From assembly GCA_945952105.1 (NCBI GenBank), contig CAMFGZ010000003.1:248001-312000 (forward strand): 64,000 nt of DNA, written 5' to 3'. The notes beneath the pieces were generated by a model that had not been told where the DNA came from, did no database searches, and worked only from the letters and a program-made list of their open reading frames with translations. This document shows, one piece after another, positions 50,997-59,468 of this stretch (the first letter of the stretch is position 1; the number at the start of each line of letters is the position of its first letter). Source of the DNA: an uncultured Rhodospirillaceae bacterium (GTDB lineage Bacteria > Pseudomonadota > Alphaproteobacteria > Reyranellales > Reyranellaceae). The position numbers were made by a program, and so were the translations under genes.

Positions 50997-51957
50997 ACCC
51001 GCCCAGCAGGTGCCGGCGCACGTAACCCTTCAGATCTTCCATCGACTGTTTCGCGGCCGCGTCGTTGGCGCCGCCGCTGACGCCCAGCGTCCTGCAGGCG
51101 GCCATAGCCTTGGTCAGCGCGCCTGGGATCGGCTTGCCGTCGGGGCCGAAGGTCGGGATGCCGCTGTCACGCATGATCCAGGAGCGGTCGGGCTGCTGTT
51201 GGTTCACGCACTTCGAATAGTTCTCGCCACGCGGATTGAAGTAGGGCGGACCGTAGTCGAAGCCGTGCATGGCGCCGGGAAAGACCTTGGTCTGGATCGT
51301 GGCGCCAGCGGCGCGCAGCGCCTCGCCGTAGGCCTGGCAGGGCTCGAAACCGACATAGGTATCGGCGCCGCCCAGCAGTTGATAGATCGGCGCGCCGGTC
51401 GTGCGCGGCTGGTAGTATTGCGCGCTGCACGAGGGATAGAAGGGCACGTGCAGCGCATAGCGCGGGCCGCCCGGAATGCCGCCGGCGGCGAGGATGAGCT
51501 GCTCGTGCGAGGCCATCAGCGCCGAGGTGCCGCCCTTTGAGAATCCCATGATGCCGATACGGCGGCGGTCGATGCGCGGGTTGGCCGCGAGGGCCTTGAG
51601 GGCCGCGAGGGCATCCAGGTTGAAGTCCTGGCCGGTGACGGCCGACTGATCGAGCACGGTCGAGGTGACGCCGCGCGGCTTGAAAGAGTCGATGACCACG
51701 GTGGCGACGCCCATCGGCACCAGTTCGCGGACGTAGCGCGCCTCGCGCTCGCCGACGCCGCCGCTGCCATGATGGATGACCATCGCCGGTACCGGGCCCG
51801 CACCTGCCGGCCAGGTGATCTCGGCCGTCACTTGGACGGGTTGCCCCTTCTGCCGGCTTTCGAAGGAAATGATTTCGCGCTGCTGCGCCTGCGTGTCCGT
51901 GAGAAACAAGGCGCAGGCGAGCAGGACGCAGGCGGCGGTGCGCGCCGCCCGAAGCAT
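50995..51957 (-). CDS. Exported dienelactone-hydrolase-family protein
   Basis: A 320-residue alpha/beta hydrolase. A signal peptide (about residues 1-24, ending TQA) precedes a DLH-like core: VIHHGSGGVGEREARYVREL, IDRRRIGIMGFSKGGTSALM with the nucleophile in GFSKGG, and HGFDYGP with the catalytic His near the C-terminus. Unlike chlorocatechol DLHs the nucleophile is Ser, as in many exported relatives. The substrate is unknown. It is 1 nt from the VOC-family gene stop. Confidence 0.85.
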   Translation of the reverse strand: MLRAARTAACVLLACALFLTDTQAQQREIISFESRQKGQPVQVTAEITWPAGAGPVPAMVIHHGSGGVGEREARYVRELVPMGVATVVIDSFKPRGVTSTVLDQSAVTGQDFNLDALAALKALAANPRIDRRRIGIMGFSKGGTSALMASHEQLILAAGGIPGGPRYALHVPFYPSCSAQYYQPRTTGAPIYQLLGGADTYVGFEPCQAYGEALRAAGATIQTKVFPGAMHGFDYGPPYFNPRGENYSKCVNQQQPDRSWIMRDSGIPTFGPDGKPIPGALTKAMAACRTLGVSGGANDAAAKQSMEDLKGYVRRHLLGG

Positions 51958-51958
51958 C

Positions 51959-52402
51959 CTAGGCCGGGACCTTCTGCTTCTCGGCCGTGACCTTGTTGGC
52001 CATAGGGTCGTAGCCCGCGAGTTCGGCCACGTCTTCCTCGTGCCAGAAGTTCAGTTCAATCATCACGCCGTCGGGATCGTGGACGAAGACCTGCTGCAGC
52101 GGCCGCGCCGGTACCTTTTTCACCTCGAAGGCCACGCCGTCTTTCTTTATCTGGTCGAGCGTGCCGCGGATGTCGGCGCAGTTGATGGCGATGTGGTCGA
52201 TGGCGCCGCTGCCCTGGTCGGCGCGGCCGGTCTCCGACACGAGATGCAGGATCGCTTTCTCGCCAGCGTACATCCAGGCGCCCGGGAACGGGAAGGGCGG
52301 ACGCTCGCCGTTGGTCAGGCCGACATAGCGTTCGTAGAAGCGAACGGTGGCGTCGAGGTCGGTGCAGTAGATGTTGTAGTGGTCGAGCGAGAGTGCGGTC
52401 AT
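51959..52402 (-). CDS. VOC-superfamily (glyoxalase/dioxygenase-fold) protein
   Basis: A 147-residue VOC protein. LDHYNIYCTDLDATVRFYERYVGLTNG starts the first beta-alpha-beta-beta-beta unit, and AIDHIAINCADIRGTLDQIKKDG the second; the metal positions are in HYNI, DHIAI and VMIELNF. The substrate is unknown. GGGAGAAG precedes the ATG at 52402. It is read ahead of the DLH-family gene with 1 nt between them, so an operon is likely. Confidence 0.88.
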   Translation of the reverse strand: MTALSLDHYNIYCTDLDATVRFYERYVGLTNGERPPFPFPGAWMYAGEKAILHLVSETGRADQGSGAIDHIAINCADIRGTLDQIKKDGVAFEVKKVPARPLQQVFVHDPDGVMIELNFWHEEDVAELAGYDPMANKVTAEKQKVPA

Positions 52403-52485
52403 GCGAGCTTCTCCCAATCTTTCGGTCCGGATGGGCCCAAGTTTACAGCAATCCGCTGGCCTCGTGGCAGCGGGATTTTCCGGCT

Positions 52486-53352
52486 TCAGCCGCTCTGCGC
52501 TACGGGCTCGTCGCGGCCGAGGACGTTGTTGAAGACGACCGGTGGCACCGCGACCCGGCTGTCCTCGTAGGCGACGCGCAACGCGGCAGGATCGGCATCG
52601 GGATGGCTGGAAAGCGCGGCCAGCCGGTCAATGAAGGCCCGGTCGATCCTGTCACTGTCCGCCACCATGGCGCCCCACACGTCCCACGGCAGCATCTCGC
52701 GGCCGTTCAGCGCGGCCACGTCGCGGATCACGTTGCTCGCGATGAACCACCAGCCCTTCATGTCGAGGATGCCGAAGGCATCCGGATCGGCCTTGCCCTC
52801 GCGGCAGAGCGCCCAGGCATCGCCCGCGACGAGGAACTGATCGCGCGGCACGTCGAGCGGATCGATGGCAACGCCGAAGAGCTTCATCTGGTGTGGATCC
52901 ATCTGCGCGTCGACCAGCACCCAGCGCTTCTCGTCCGCGTTCCAGTACTCCGTGACCCAGTGGTCATAATACTTGCCCACCTCGAAATAGCCGCCGAAGC
53001 CGCAGCGCGCGCGTGCCGCAATGCCCTGCGCACGCAGCATCGCGACATGGACCAGCGAGAAATGGCGGCAGACGCCGACCTGGCGCTCGCCCGGCCCCCG
53101 CGCGACCGTGAGGGGGCGCGCATCCTGCCCGGCGATGCCGTCGAGCACTTCTTCGACGGATCGGAGATGCGCTTGTTCATGCTGGTCGGCATCGAGCTGC
53201 ACGCCGTAGGTCGGCGCGACATGCTCGTGCATGAGGATCCCCTGCACGATCTCCGCCAATGCGGCAGGTCCCTGCGGCAGACCGGCGATTAGACCGGCGC
53301 GATCGCCGGGCGAACTCAGGCCTTCAGGCGTCAGCCACGGTCGGGTGTTCAT
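52486..53352 (-). CDS. Transglutaminase-like domain protein
   Basis: A 288-residue cytoplasmic-looking protein with a transglutaminase-like core. C95 is in VGVCRHFSLVHVAMLRAQGIAARARCGFG, H131 in YYDHWVTEYW and D148 in LVDAQMD, forming a full Cys-His-Asp triad as in cysteine-protease-like transglutaminase superfamily members. It probably acts as a peptidase or amidase rather than a cross-linking enzyme. Its ATG overlaps the SRPBCC gene stop by 4 nt (ATGA). Confidence 0.85.
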   Translation of the reverse strand: MNTRPWLTPEGLSSPGDRAGLIAGLPQGPAALAEIVQGILMHEHVAPTYGVQLDADQHEQAHLRSVEEVLDGIAGQDARPLTVARGPGERQVGVCRHFSLVHVAMLRAQGIAARARCGFGGYFEVGKYYDHWVTEYWNADEKRWVLVDAQMDPHQMKLFGVAIDPLDVPRDQFLVAGDAWALCREGKADPDAFGILDMKGWWFIASNVIRDVAALNGREMLPWDVWGAMVADSDRIDRAFIDRLAALSSHPDADPAALRVAYEDSRVAVPPVVFNNVLGRDEPVAQSG

Positions 53353-53780
53353 GCGAACAACGCCTCCAGCCGGTCGAGTCCGCTGTTCCAGCCACCGCGA
53401 TGATCGTCGCGCGCTTTCTCGCTGAAGAACTGTTCGTGCGTCAGGGTGAGGATCGTGCCGTCATTGTCCGGCTTAAGATCGATCGTGACCTGCGACTCGC
53501 GCTCCGGCGTACTTTGCCAGGCCCAGGAGAAGACGAGCTTCGTCGGTGGCAAGATCTCGCGATAGATGCCGCTCACGCTGTGGTGCTCGTTGTCGGGCGT
53601 CCAGAACTGGACGCGGAAACGGCCGCCCACACGCAAGTCGGTCTCGGCGACGGGCGTCCGGTGGTGGCCGGTGACGCCCCACCACCGGATCATCTTTTCC
53701 GGCTGCGTCCAGGCTTCGTAGACTTTCTCGAGCGGCGCGTTGAGGCGGCGCTTGAGGGCGAGGCTCGGCTTGCTGACCAT
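53349..53780 (-). CDS. SRPBCC/AHSA1-family protein
   Basis: A 143-residue helix-grip-fold protein. KRRLNAPLEKVYEAWTQPEKMIRWWGVTG, VGGRFRVQFWTPDN and SGIYREILPPTKLVFSWAW are the AHSA1/polyketide-cyclase-like signature. It would bind a small hydrophobic ligand. It is encoded right after an ArsR regulator, a common pairing, and its start lies inside the 3' end of the regulator frame. It overlaps the transglutaminase gene by 4 nt. Confidence 0.88.
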   Translation of the reverse strand: MVSKPSLALKRRLNAPLEKVYEAWTQPEKMIRWWGVTGHHRTPVAETDLRVGGRFRVQFWTPDNEHHSVSGIYREILPPTKLVFSWAWQSTPERESQVTIDLKPDNDGTILTLTHEQFFSEKARDDHRGGWNSGLDRLEALFA

Positions 53781-54112
53781 GGGGCGTCTTCCTCCAGAAA
53801 GGCGGCGAGGCGATCGAGTTGCTGCGTCCAGTAATGCTGGTAGCGGGCGAGCCAGCTCATCGCCTGCTCCATGGGCTGGGCCTTGAGCGTGCACGTCACG
53901 ACGCGGCCGGACTTCGAGCGCTCAACCAGTCCGGCGGCGGACAACACGTCGAGATGCTTCATGATGGCCGGCAGCGACACGGGAAACGGCCGCGCCAGTT
54001 CGCTGACGGTCACGCCCGGCTCGACGTCGAGCCGGGCCAGGAGTGCCCGGCGCGTCGGGTCGGCGAGGGCTGCGAAGGTGCGGTCGAGGGTGGTATTCTG
54101 AGAGTTAACCAT
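53690..54112 (-). CDS. ArsR-family transcriptional regulator, 3' end overlapping the SRPBCC gene
   Basis: Residues 1-105 are a normal ArsR winged helix (NTTLDRTFAALADPTRRALLARLDVEPGVTVSELARPFPVSLPAIMKHLDVLSAAGLVER). From about residue 108 the frame runs 91 nt into the SRPBCC gene and translates as a Ser/Arg-rich tail, so the true C-terminus is probably shorter in its relatives. The usual metal Cys are absent. It is transcribed with the SRPBCC gene and starts inside a perfect palindrome, so autoregulation is expected. Confidence 0.85.
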   Translation of the reverse strand: MVNSQNTTLDRTFAALADPTRRALLARLDVEPGVTVSELARPFPVSLPAIMKHLDVLSAAGLVERSKSGRVVTCTLKAQPMEQAMSWLARYQHYWTQQLDRLAAFLEEDAPWSASRASPSSAASTRRSRKSTKPGRSRKR

Positions 54113-54121
54113 TTGGTTAAC
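54104..54121. promoter_or_regulatory. ArsR-type palindrome overlapping the arsR start codon
   Basis: GTTAACC, four nt (ATTT), then GGTTAAC: a perfect 7-bp inverted repeat whose centre contains the ATG of the regulator (minus strand AACCAAATGGTT). A protein bound here would block the promoter or the ribosome-proximal start. The half site GGTTA recurs immediately beyond (54122-54126). Confidence 0.68.
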
Positions 54122-54157
54122 GGTTAGGCGCCGCCCGTGCTGCAGTCAAGTCCGCGG

Positions 54158-54898
54158 CTAACCCAGCTTCTTGATCAGCGCCTGCGCTGCCGCCGGATTG
54201 CGGACCTTGGCGCCGGAGATGAAGTAAACGAAAGCGTCGCCCTTCTTCGCCCAGGCCTTGGCGCGCTTGGCCCATTTGTCGATGCCGGTGGGCTTGTAGC
54301 CGGTCTTCACGTTCTCCTCGGACTGCATCAGCCGGGCGTAGGTGAAATCGGCGGTCGGCTCGTCGATCTCGGGGAAATCCTTGTCGTGCGCGTAGACGAT
54401 TGCCGCGTTGTACTTGCGTGCGAGATCGTAGAAGCGTTCGTCCTTGAAGCTGTCGTGTCGTACTTCCAGCGCGTGCCGCAGTGGCAGCTTGCCGACCTCG
54501 CGGGGCAGCAGTTTCAAGAACGCCTCGAAGTCCTCGGGGTCGAACTTCTTGGTGCCCATGAATTGCCAGTTGATCGGACCGAGCCGGTCCTTCAGTTCGA
54601 CGAGCCCTTGCGTCACGAAGCGCTGCACCGATTCGCCCGCCTCGGCCAGCACGCGGCGGTTGGTGCAGAAGCGCGAGGCCTTCACCGCGAAGACGAAACC
54701 GTCGGGGGTCTCGTCGCGCCACTTGGCCCAGCTCGCGGGCTTGAAGCTCGAATAATAGGTGCCGTTGATCTCGATCGAGGTGAGTTGGCGGCTGGCATAT
54801 TCCAGCTCGCGCTTTTGCGTGAGGTCATCGGGATAGAAGACCCCGCGCCACGGTTCGAAGGTCCAGCCACCGATGCCGACAAGGATTTTTCCACTCAT
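54158..54898 (-). CDS. DUF72-family protein
   Basis: A 246-residue protein of the DUF72 (YecE-like) family. ILVGIGGWTFEPWRGVFYP starts the TIM-barrel-like fold; SIEINGTYYSSFKPASWAKWRDETPDGFVFAVKASRFCTNRR and LRHALEVRHDSFKDE are typical. The function is unknown. The start ATG is at 54898. It is separated from the ArsR gene by 45 nt. Confidence 0.88.
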   Translation of the reverse strand: MSGKILVGIGGWTFEPWRGVFYPDDLTQKRELEYASRQLTSIEINGTYYSSFKPASWAKWRDETPDGFVFAVKASRFCTNRRVLAEAGESVQRFVTQGLVELKDRLGPINWQFMGTKKFDPEDFEAFLKLLPREVGKLPLRHALEVRHDSFKDERFYDLARKYNAAIVYAHDKDFPEIDEPTADFTYARLMQSEENVKTGYKPTGIDKWAKRAKAWAKKGDAFVYFISGAKVRNPAAAQALIKKLG

Positions 54899-55084
54899 GC
54901 CGCGGAGTATAGCCTCACATCGCCGAGGCCGGGCTGTGGGTGGCGACGGTCATCTTCCTGACTGAACAATGCAAAAAAGGAAGGGAAATTCCGATCTGCG
55001 GTCCCATTCGCGCATCCGCAGACGGCTCACGTGCGTAGCTTGGGCTGCGGCCGTGGGAAGCCGCGCGTAGTACTGGGGTGGGTA

Positions 55085-55489
55085 GTGACGGATACCAGTG
55101 AGGCAGGCGCTCTGGGCCTGTCGATTCTCGTCGTGGAGAGCGATTCTGAGGCGCGGAGTGTCTTGTTGGACCATCTGCGACGTCATGGCTTCAGGATCGT
55201 CGAAGCCGAACATGGCGGTCAGGCCATCCGGACGGCCGTGGTCCAATCCTTCGATTACATGCTGGCGGATCTCGACTGGATCGGCGTCAGCGATGGTGCG
55301 GCGCTCGCCCGATGGGCACGAACCAACCGGCCGGAAACACGGGTGATCCTGTCGTCCACGACCTTGTCTCACTGGTTTCCGTCCGACAGCGCCATGGCCG
55401 GACTGCCGATCATCAAGAAGCCTTTCGCACAGAGCGATCTCGACAGGCTGCTGGCGCCCGTCGCGGTCACGGCAATCCCGGGCTCCTGA
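55085..55489 (+). CDS. Single-domain response-regulator (receiver) protein
   Basis: About 134 residues, with one receiver domain and no output domain. LGLSILVVESDSEARSVLLDHLRRHGFRIVEAEHGGQA starts it, the phosphoacceptor Asp is in YMLADLDW and the conserved Lys is in PIIKKPFAQSDL. The first acidic pair reads ESD instead of DD. It may act as a phosphate shuttle or by protein contact; no kinase gene is beside it. Start choice is uncertain: GTG 55085 is favoured, GTG 55031 is possible. Confidence 0.75.
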   Translation: MTDTSEAGALGLSILVVESDSEARSVLLDHLRRHGFRIVEAEHGGQAIRTAVVQSFDYMLADLDWIGVSDGAALARWARTNRPETRVILSSTTLSHWFPSDSAMAGLPIIKKPFAQSDLDRLLAPVAVTAIPGS

Positions 55490-55516
55490 GATTCGTCCGG
55501 CAGACCGCCTTCGCCG

Positions 55517-56386
55517 CTAAGCCGGCAGCGGCAGGTCGAGCGTAGTGGTGCGGCGCATCTCGCGGCGGTGCTTCTGGTCGTCGAACGGCCGGGCGCGGTG
55601 CATCGTGCAGCGATTGTCCCAGATGACGAAATCATGGGGCCGCCAGATGTGCCGATAGACGAATTCCCGCTGCGTGGCATGGTCGGTGAGATCGCGCAGC
55701 AGCAATCGTCCCTCCGGCACCGGCATGTCGACGATATGCTCTGCATGCGAGGCGAGGTAGAGGGCGCGGCGCCCCGAGCCGGGAATGGTGCGCACCAGCG
55801 GATGGACGGCGCCCTTCAGCTTTTCCTTCTCATCGTCGTTGAAGTCGAAGCCCAGCACATGGCGCGAATAGACGATCGTGTGATGGACGCGCAGCCCTTC
55901 CAGCGACGCGCGGGTCTCCTCGTCGAGCGCGTCGTAGGCCGCGCGCATGTCGGCGAATTCGGTGTCGGCGCGCACCGAGGGCACCACCCGCGCCGACAGC
56001 ATCGAGTATCGGCCCGGCGGATCGACGAACGACGCGTCGGTGTGCCACAGCCGGTTGCCGACCGCGGAAGCGCGCATGCGGTTATTGGCGTCTCGGATCT
56101 TGCCGTCCTTGTCGACATTGGAAACGTCGGCGATGGCCTCGTTGCCGAAGCGGTTGGCGCCGATCGCGGACGAAGAGGTGCGGGCATGCAAGGTGCCGTC
56201 GAAACGCTGCGCGAAGTCGAGTTGTTCTTCGTTCGTGAACTTCTGGTCGCGGAAGACCAGGACGGCATACTTGTCCATACCGGCGCGGATCGCTTCCAGC
56301 GACTCGCGATCATGGACCTGGCGCAGGTCGATCGGGCCTACTTCGCCGGCGAAGACAGGCGTGAGCTGGGTGATGGTGACGGTCAT
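55517..56386 (-). CDS. TauD/TfdA-family Fe(II)/2-oxoglutarate dioxygenase (second)
   Basis: A 289-residue dioxygenase with complete triad H115-x-D117 (LWHTDASF) and H263 (TMHRARPF), plus an Arg near R279 (MRRTTTLD) for 2-oxoglutarate. This compact length and the HATQREFVYRHIWRPHDFVIWDNRC region are typical of the TfdA/TauD group. No transporter or regulator is adjacent. The start ATG 56386 is followed by MTVTITQLTPVFAGEV, and GGGAGGGAACACC precedes it. Confidence 0.9.
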   Translation of the reverse strand: MTVTITQLTPVFAGEVGPIDLRQVHDRESLEAIRAGMDKYAVLVFRDQKFTNEEQLDFAQRFDGTLHARTSSSAIGANRFGNEAIADVSNVDKDGKIRDANNRMRASAVGNRLWHTDASFVDPPGRYSMLSARVVPSVRADTEFADMRAAYDALDEETRASLEGLRVHHTIVYSRHVLGFDFNDDEKEKLKGAVHPLVRTIPGSGRRALYLASHAEHIVDMPVPEGRLLLRDLTDHATQREFVYRHIWRPHDFVIWDNRCTMHRARPFDDQKHRREMRRTTTLDLPLPA

Positions 56387-56460
56387 AGGGTGTTCCCTCC
56401 CGGAGAACGATCGCCGCCATCCTGATCGAAGAAAGCACGCCGACCAACCCGGATTTTCCG

Positions 56461-57255
56461 TCAGGCGATGACCCGGTAGAGGCGCCACCGCTTCGGCACC
56501 CCCTTCAGCTGGTGAACGCCGCGATCCTTGAAGCTGACGTCGGATTCCGACATCAGCTCCCTGACCGCGCTCGATACCAGGACCTCGCCGGGGCGCGCTT
56601 TTGCGGCGACCCGCGAGCCGATGTGCAGCGCGAGTCCGACGGTATCTGGCCCGCTGACCTTGTATTCGCCCGCGTGCAGCCCCGCCCGGATCTCGAGACC
56701 CAGCGTGCGCACGGCCTCGCGGATCGTCTTGGCGCACTGGACGGCCGCCGCCGGCGCCTTGAAGCGCGCGAGCATGCCGTCGCCCGTCGTCACGATCTCC
56801 TTTCCGCGCGAGGTCTTCAGCTCCTTGCGGACGGCGGCGTAGTAGTGGTTCATCACCTGTGTCCACCGCGTATCGCCCAGCCGCGCGGCTTTCTCGGTGG
56901 ACCGCACGATGTCGACGATCAGGATCGTCGCGAGCGCTTGGTCCGTGTCCGCGATCCGACGGACCGGCCGCCGACGGGTGGCGATGATCGACGCCAACGG
57001 CTCGTAACTGTGGCTGCGCCGCCGGGCGATCGCGTTACGCACATAGTCGTCGGCGGCCTTCAACGCCTTGCAGCGGATTTCCTTCTCGCGCGGCGGCACA
57101 GTCCAGTAGACCTTGCGTCCGTCACCCGCGCCCTGGACCTCGACGGCACCCCACTTGAGGTAAACCGTCGAGCCGATCCGGCGAATGCACCACGCCTTCG
57201 ACGTGTAGCCGGAGACGTTGGATTGATGAACTCCGATGCGGAGAAACTTGGGCAT
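56461..57255 (-). CDS. Class III nucleotide cyclase with WGR-like N-terminal region
   Basis: A 264-residue soluble protein. Residues about 1-90 (AWCIRRIGSTVYLKWGAVEVQGAG then KALKAADDYVRNAIARRR) resemble a WGR-type small domain. Residues about 100-260 form a class III cyclase: metal Asp in ILIVDIVRSTEKAARLGD, TTGDGMLARF, GLHAGE and GLALHIGSRVAA. The domain pattern matches short cyclases of the ADP-ribosyl/NAD-type neighbourhood only loosely. A WGR-like module with a cyclase is unusual. Confidence 0.75.
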   Translation of the reverse strand: MPKFLRIGVHQSNVSGYTSKAWCIRRIGSTVYLKWGAVEVQGAGDGRKVYWTVPPREKEIRCKALKAADDYVRNAIARRRSHSYEPLASIIATRRRPVRRIADTDQALATILIVDIVRSTEKAARLGDTRWTQVMNHYYAAVRKELKTSRGKEIVTTGDGMLARFKAPAAAVQCAKTIREAVRTLGLEIRAGLHAGEYKVSGPDTVGLALHIGSRVAAKARPGEVLVSSAVRELMSESDVSFKDRGVHQLKGVPKRWRLYRVIA

Positions 57256-57342
57256 GAGCCTGCAGCGCGACTATTCTGGGGACTCGGCAGGTAAATGTGG
57301 TCGCGCATGTCCGCGCTGGCAACATCGTTCGCGCATGCCTGC

Positions 57343-58314
57343 TTAAAGCAGTCCCAGACTCCTGAAGCTCGCATGTCCCTTGCGGCCGATCACGAGGTGA
57401 TCGTGTATCGTGATGCCCAACGCCTCGGCTGCAGTCTTGATTTCCCGCGTCATCTCGATGTCGTCGCGGCTGGGTTTGGGGTCGCCCGAGGGGTGGTTGT
57501 GCACCAGGATCAACGCGGCTGCATTCAGTGCAAGCGCGCGCTTCACGACCTCGCGCGGATAGACTGGCGTGTGGTCGATGGTGCCGCGCTGCTGAACCTC
57601 GTCGGCGATCAGAACGTTCTTGCGGTCGAGAAAGAGGATGCGGAACTGCTCGGTCTTCTCGTGGGCGAGCGCGGCATGGCAGTAGTCGATGAGCTGTTGC
57701 CAGTTGGTGAGGACAGGCATGTCCTTCACCTTGCGTTCGGCCAGCCGCCGGCCGACTTCGCGCATCGCCTTGAAATGAACCAGCGTGCGCTGGTCGACGT
57801 CGAACTCGCGCAGTTGCGCGGGCTCGGCGGCGAACACGTCGCCCAGGGTGCCGAACCTTTCCAGCAGCGCCTTGGCCATCGGCTTGGTGTCGATCCGCTC
57901 GATCGAATAGAACAGCAGCAGCTCGAGCAGTTCATAGTCGGCCAGCGGCTCGACTCCAGCCTTCATCACCCGCTCGCGAACCCGGCCGCGATGGCCGTGA
58001 TAGTGAGGCTTCGGTGCTTCGCCTTCGCCGCTGTTGTGGCCGGCCGGAGCGGGGGATGCCTCGATCGCTGCCGCGAGCCTGGTCGTCGGATCTTCACCTG
58101 TGAAATCCCAGCATTGATCGAGCCGGTTCCAGGTGCCGCCGGCCTCACGCAGCAACACACGGTGGGGGAGGGTGTTGCCACTCACGCGCCACAGCCCGTC
58201 GGAGGATTGCAGACGGAGCCCGGCCGCCAGCAGCGCAATCAGGGCCGCGTCGTCGGGGCCCGGCGTCGGCACAGGAGACTCGGCGGGCTTCAGCTGTGAG
58301 CGGCTCTTTGCCAT
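57343..58314 (-). CDS. radC: RadC-family (JAB1/MPN) protein with an extra N-terminal region
   Basis: A 323-residue RadC. The C-terminal JAMM metalloprotease-like motif is LVHNHPSGDPKPSRDD, preceded by the helix-hairpin-helix-like stretch YELLELLLFYSIERIDTKPMAKALLERFG. Residues about 14-100 are an additional segment (SGNTLPHRVLLREAGGTWNRLDQCWDFTG) not usual in RadC; the aggTWNrldqcWdF pattern resembles small GxxW-W motifs seen beside nucleic-acid enzymes. The start is the ATG at 58314 just before MAKSRSQ. The biological role of RadC is still debated. Confidence 0.85.
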   Translation of the reverse strand: MAKSRSQLKPAESPVPTPGPDDAALIALLAAGLRLQSSDGLWRVSGNTLPHRVLLREAGGTWNRLDQCWDFTGEDPTTRLAAAIEASPAPAGHNSGEGEAPKPHYHGHRGRVRERVMKAGVEPLADYELLELLLFYSIERIDTKPMAKALLERFGTLGDVFAAEPAQLREFDVDQRTLVHFKAMREVGRRLAERKVKDMPVLTNWQQLIDYCHAALAHEKTEQFRILFLDRKNVLIADEVQQRGTIDHTPVYPREVVKRALALNAAALILVHNHPSGDPKPSRDDIEMTREIKTAAEALGITIHDHLVIGRKGHASFRSLGLL

Positions 58315-58376
58315 ATTTGCAACCTTGTCGCGTGAGCAAGGCAATATCACGGCGTTTGCGATTTCGGGAGGGGCAG

Positions 58377-59423
58377 ATGGGCAAGCGCTTCCACACCTTC
58401 TGGATGGGCGTAGCTGTCGCCTCCCTCCTCGTGGTCCTGGCGGTGCCGGGGGAGGCTCGGGAATGGAAGGTCCAGGGCAGGGTGGAAGGCAAGGAGAGCG
58501 ACAAGGCCAAGGACGTCAGCGGAATCGCCTGCATCACCGAGGCCGGCTTTCCCCGCAAGTGCCTCGTGATCGACGACGAGGTGCAATGGGCGCAGGTGGT
58601 GATCGTTCATGAAGACAGGATCGTCGCCGGCCAGACGATTCAATTGATCGACGACACCTATGGCGGCAAGCCACTGGAGCTGGATGGCGAGGGCGTGGCT
58701 TTTGCCGACGGCTACTTTTACGTGATGGGTTCGCACGGCAGGCCGCGCAAAAAGATCGAAGACACGGCAAAGCTCGACGCACGGATCAAGGCCAGCAGCC
58801 AGCTCATCCGGATCCGGCTCGGCAGCGACGACATTTCGCCGGAAGGTCATGTGAAACCGCCCGCCATCAAGGCGACGGCAAAGCTGCGCGAGGCCTTGGC
58901 AAACCACCCCAAACTGAAAGCTTTCGCCAACCGGGAGTTGGACGATTACGGGCTCACCATCGAAGGCGTCGCGATCAGGAACGGCATCCTCTATGCCGGG
59001 CTGCGGGCGCCGCTCCTGGATGGCCGGGCCGTGGTGGCCAGTGTTCCGGTAAGTGCGCTGTTCGACGAAACTTCCGGCGTTCCGAATCTGACGCTGCACT
59101 CGCTGACGATCGGCCCGGGGAACGGCATCCGCGATCTCGTCGTCTGCAAAGGGGAGTTCATCGTTCTGGCGGGATCCGCACTTGCCCTGAACGATGAGGA
59201 AGCCGGCAGATATTCCCTCTACAGATGGACAGGCGCGGGCGACGTCACCGGGTCGGGCGTCGACGTCCCTGTGTACCCGAAGCAGAAGGGCGACAAGTCG
59301 AGCTATCCCAAGCCCGAAGCGATCCTGCCCCTTGAACAGACCCAGGACGGCCTGCGCATGCTCGTGATCTACGAAGGTGCCGAGGAGGGTCGGCCGAGGG
59401 ATTTCACGTTTCACTGGAAGTGA
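58377..59423 (+). CDS. Exported DUF3616 protein
   Basis: A 348-residue protein with a signal peptide (MGKRFHTFWMGVAVASLLVVLAVPGEA). The mature part begins REWKVQGRVEGKESDKAKDVSGIAC, followed by GFPRKCLVIDDEVQWAQV and YVMGSHGRPRKK, the DUF3616 beta-propeller-like family. The function is unknown, but such proteins are periplasmic. GGGAGGGGCAG precedes the ATG at 58377. It is divergent from radC across 62 nt and is followed by the serine hydrolase gene at 45 nt. Confidence 0.8.
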   Translation: MGKRFHTFWMGVAVASLLVVLAVPGEAREWKVQGRVEGKESDKAKDVSGIACITEAGFPRKCLVIDDEVQWAQVVIVHEDRIVAGQTIQLIDDTYGGKPLELDGEGVAFADGYFYVMGSHGRPRKKIEDTAKLDARIKASSQLIRIRLGSDDISPEGHVKPPAIKATAKLREALANHPKLKAFANRELDDYGLTIEGVAIRNGILYAGLRAPLLDGRAVVASVPVSALFDETSGVPNLTLHSLTIGPGNGIRDLVVCKGEFIVLAGSALALNDEEAGRYSLYRWTGAGDVTGSGVDVPVYPKQKGDKSSYPKPEAILPLEQTQDGLRMLVIYEGAEEGRPRDFTFHWK

Positions 59424-59468
59424 CAGGAAAGGGCTGAAGCCTGCAGCACAGCCCTGTAGGCTGGTCGC

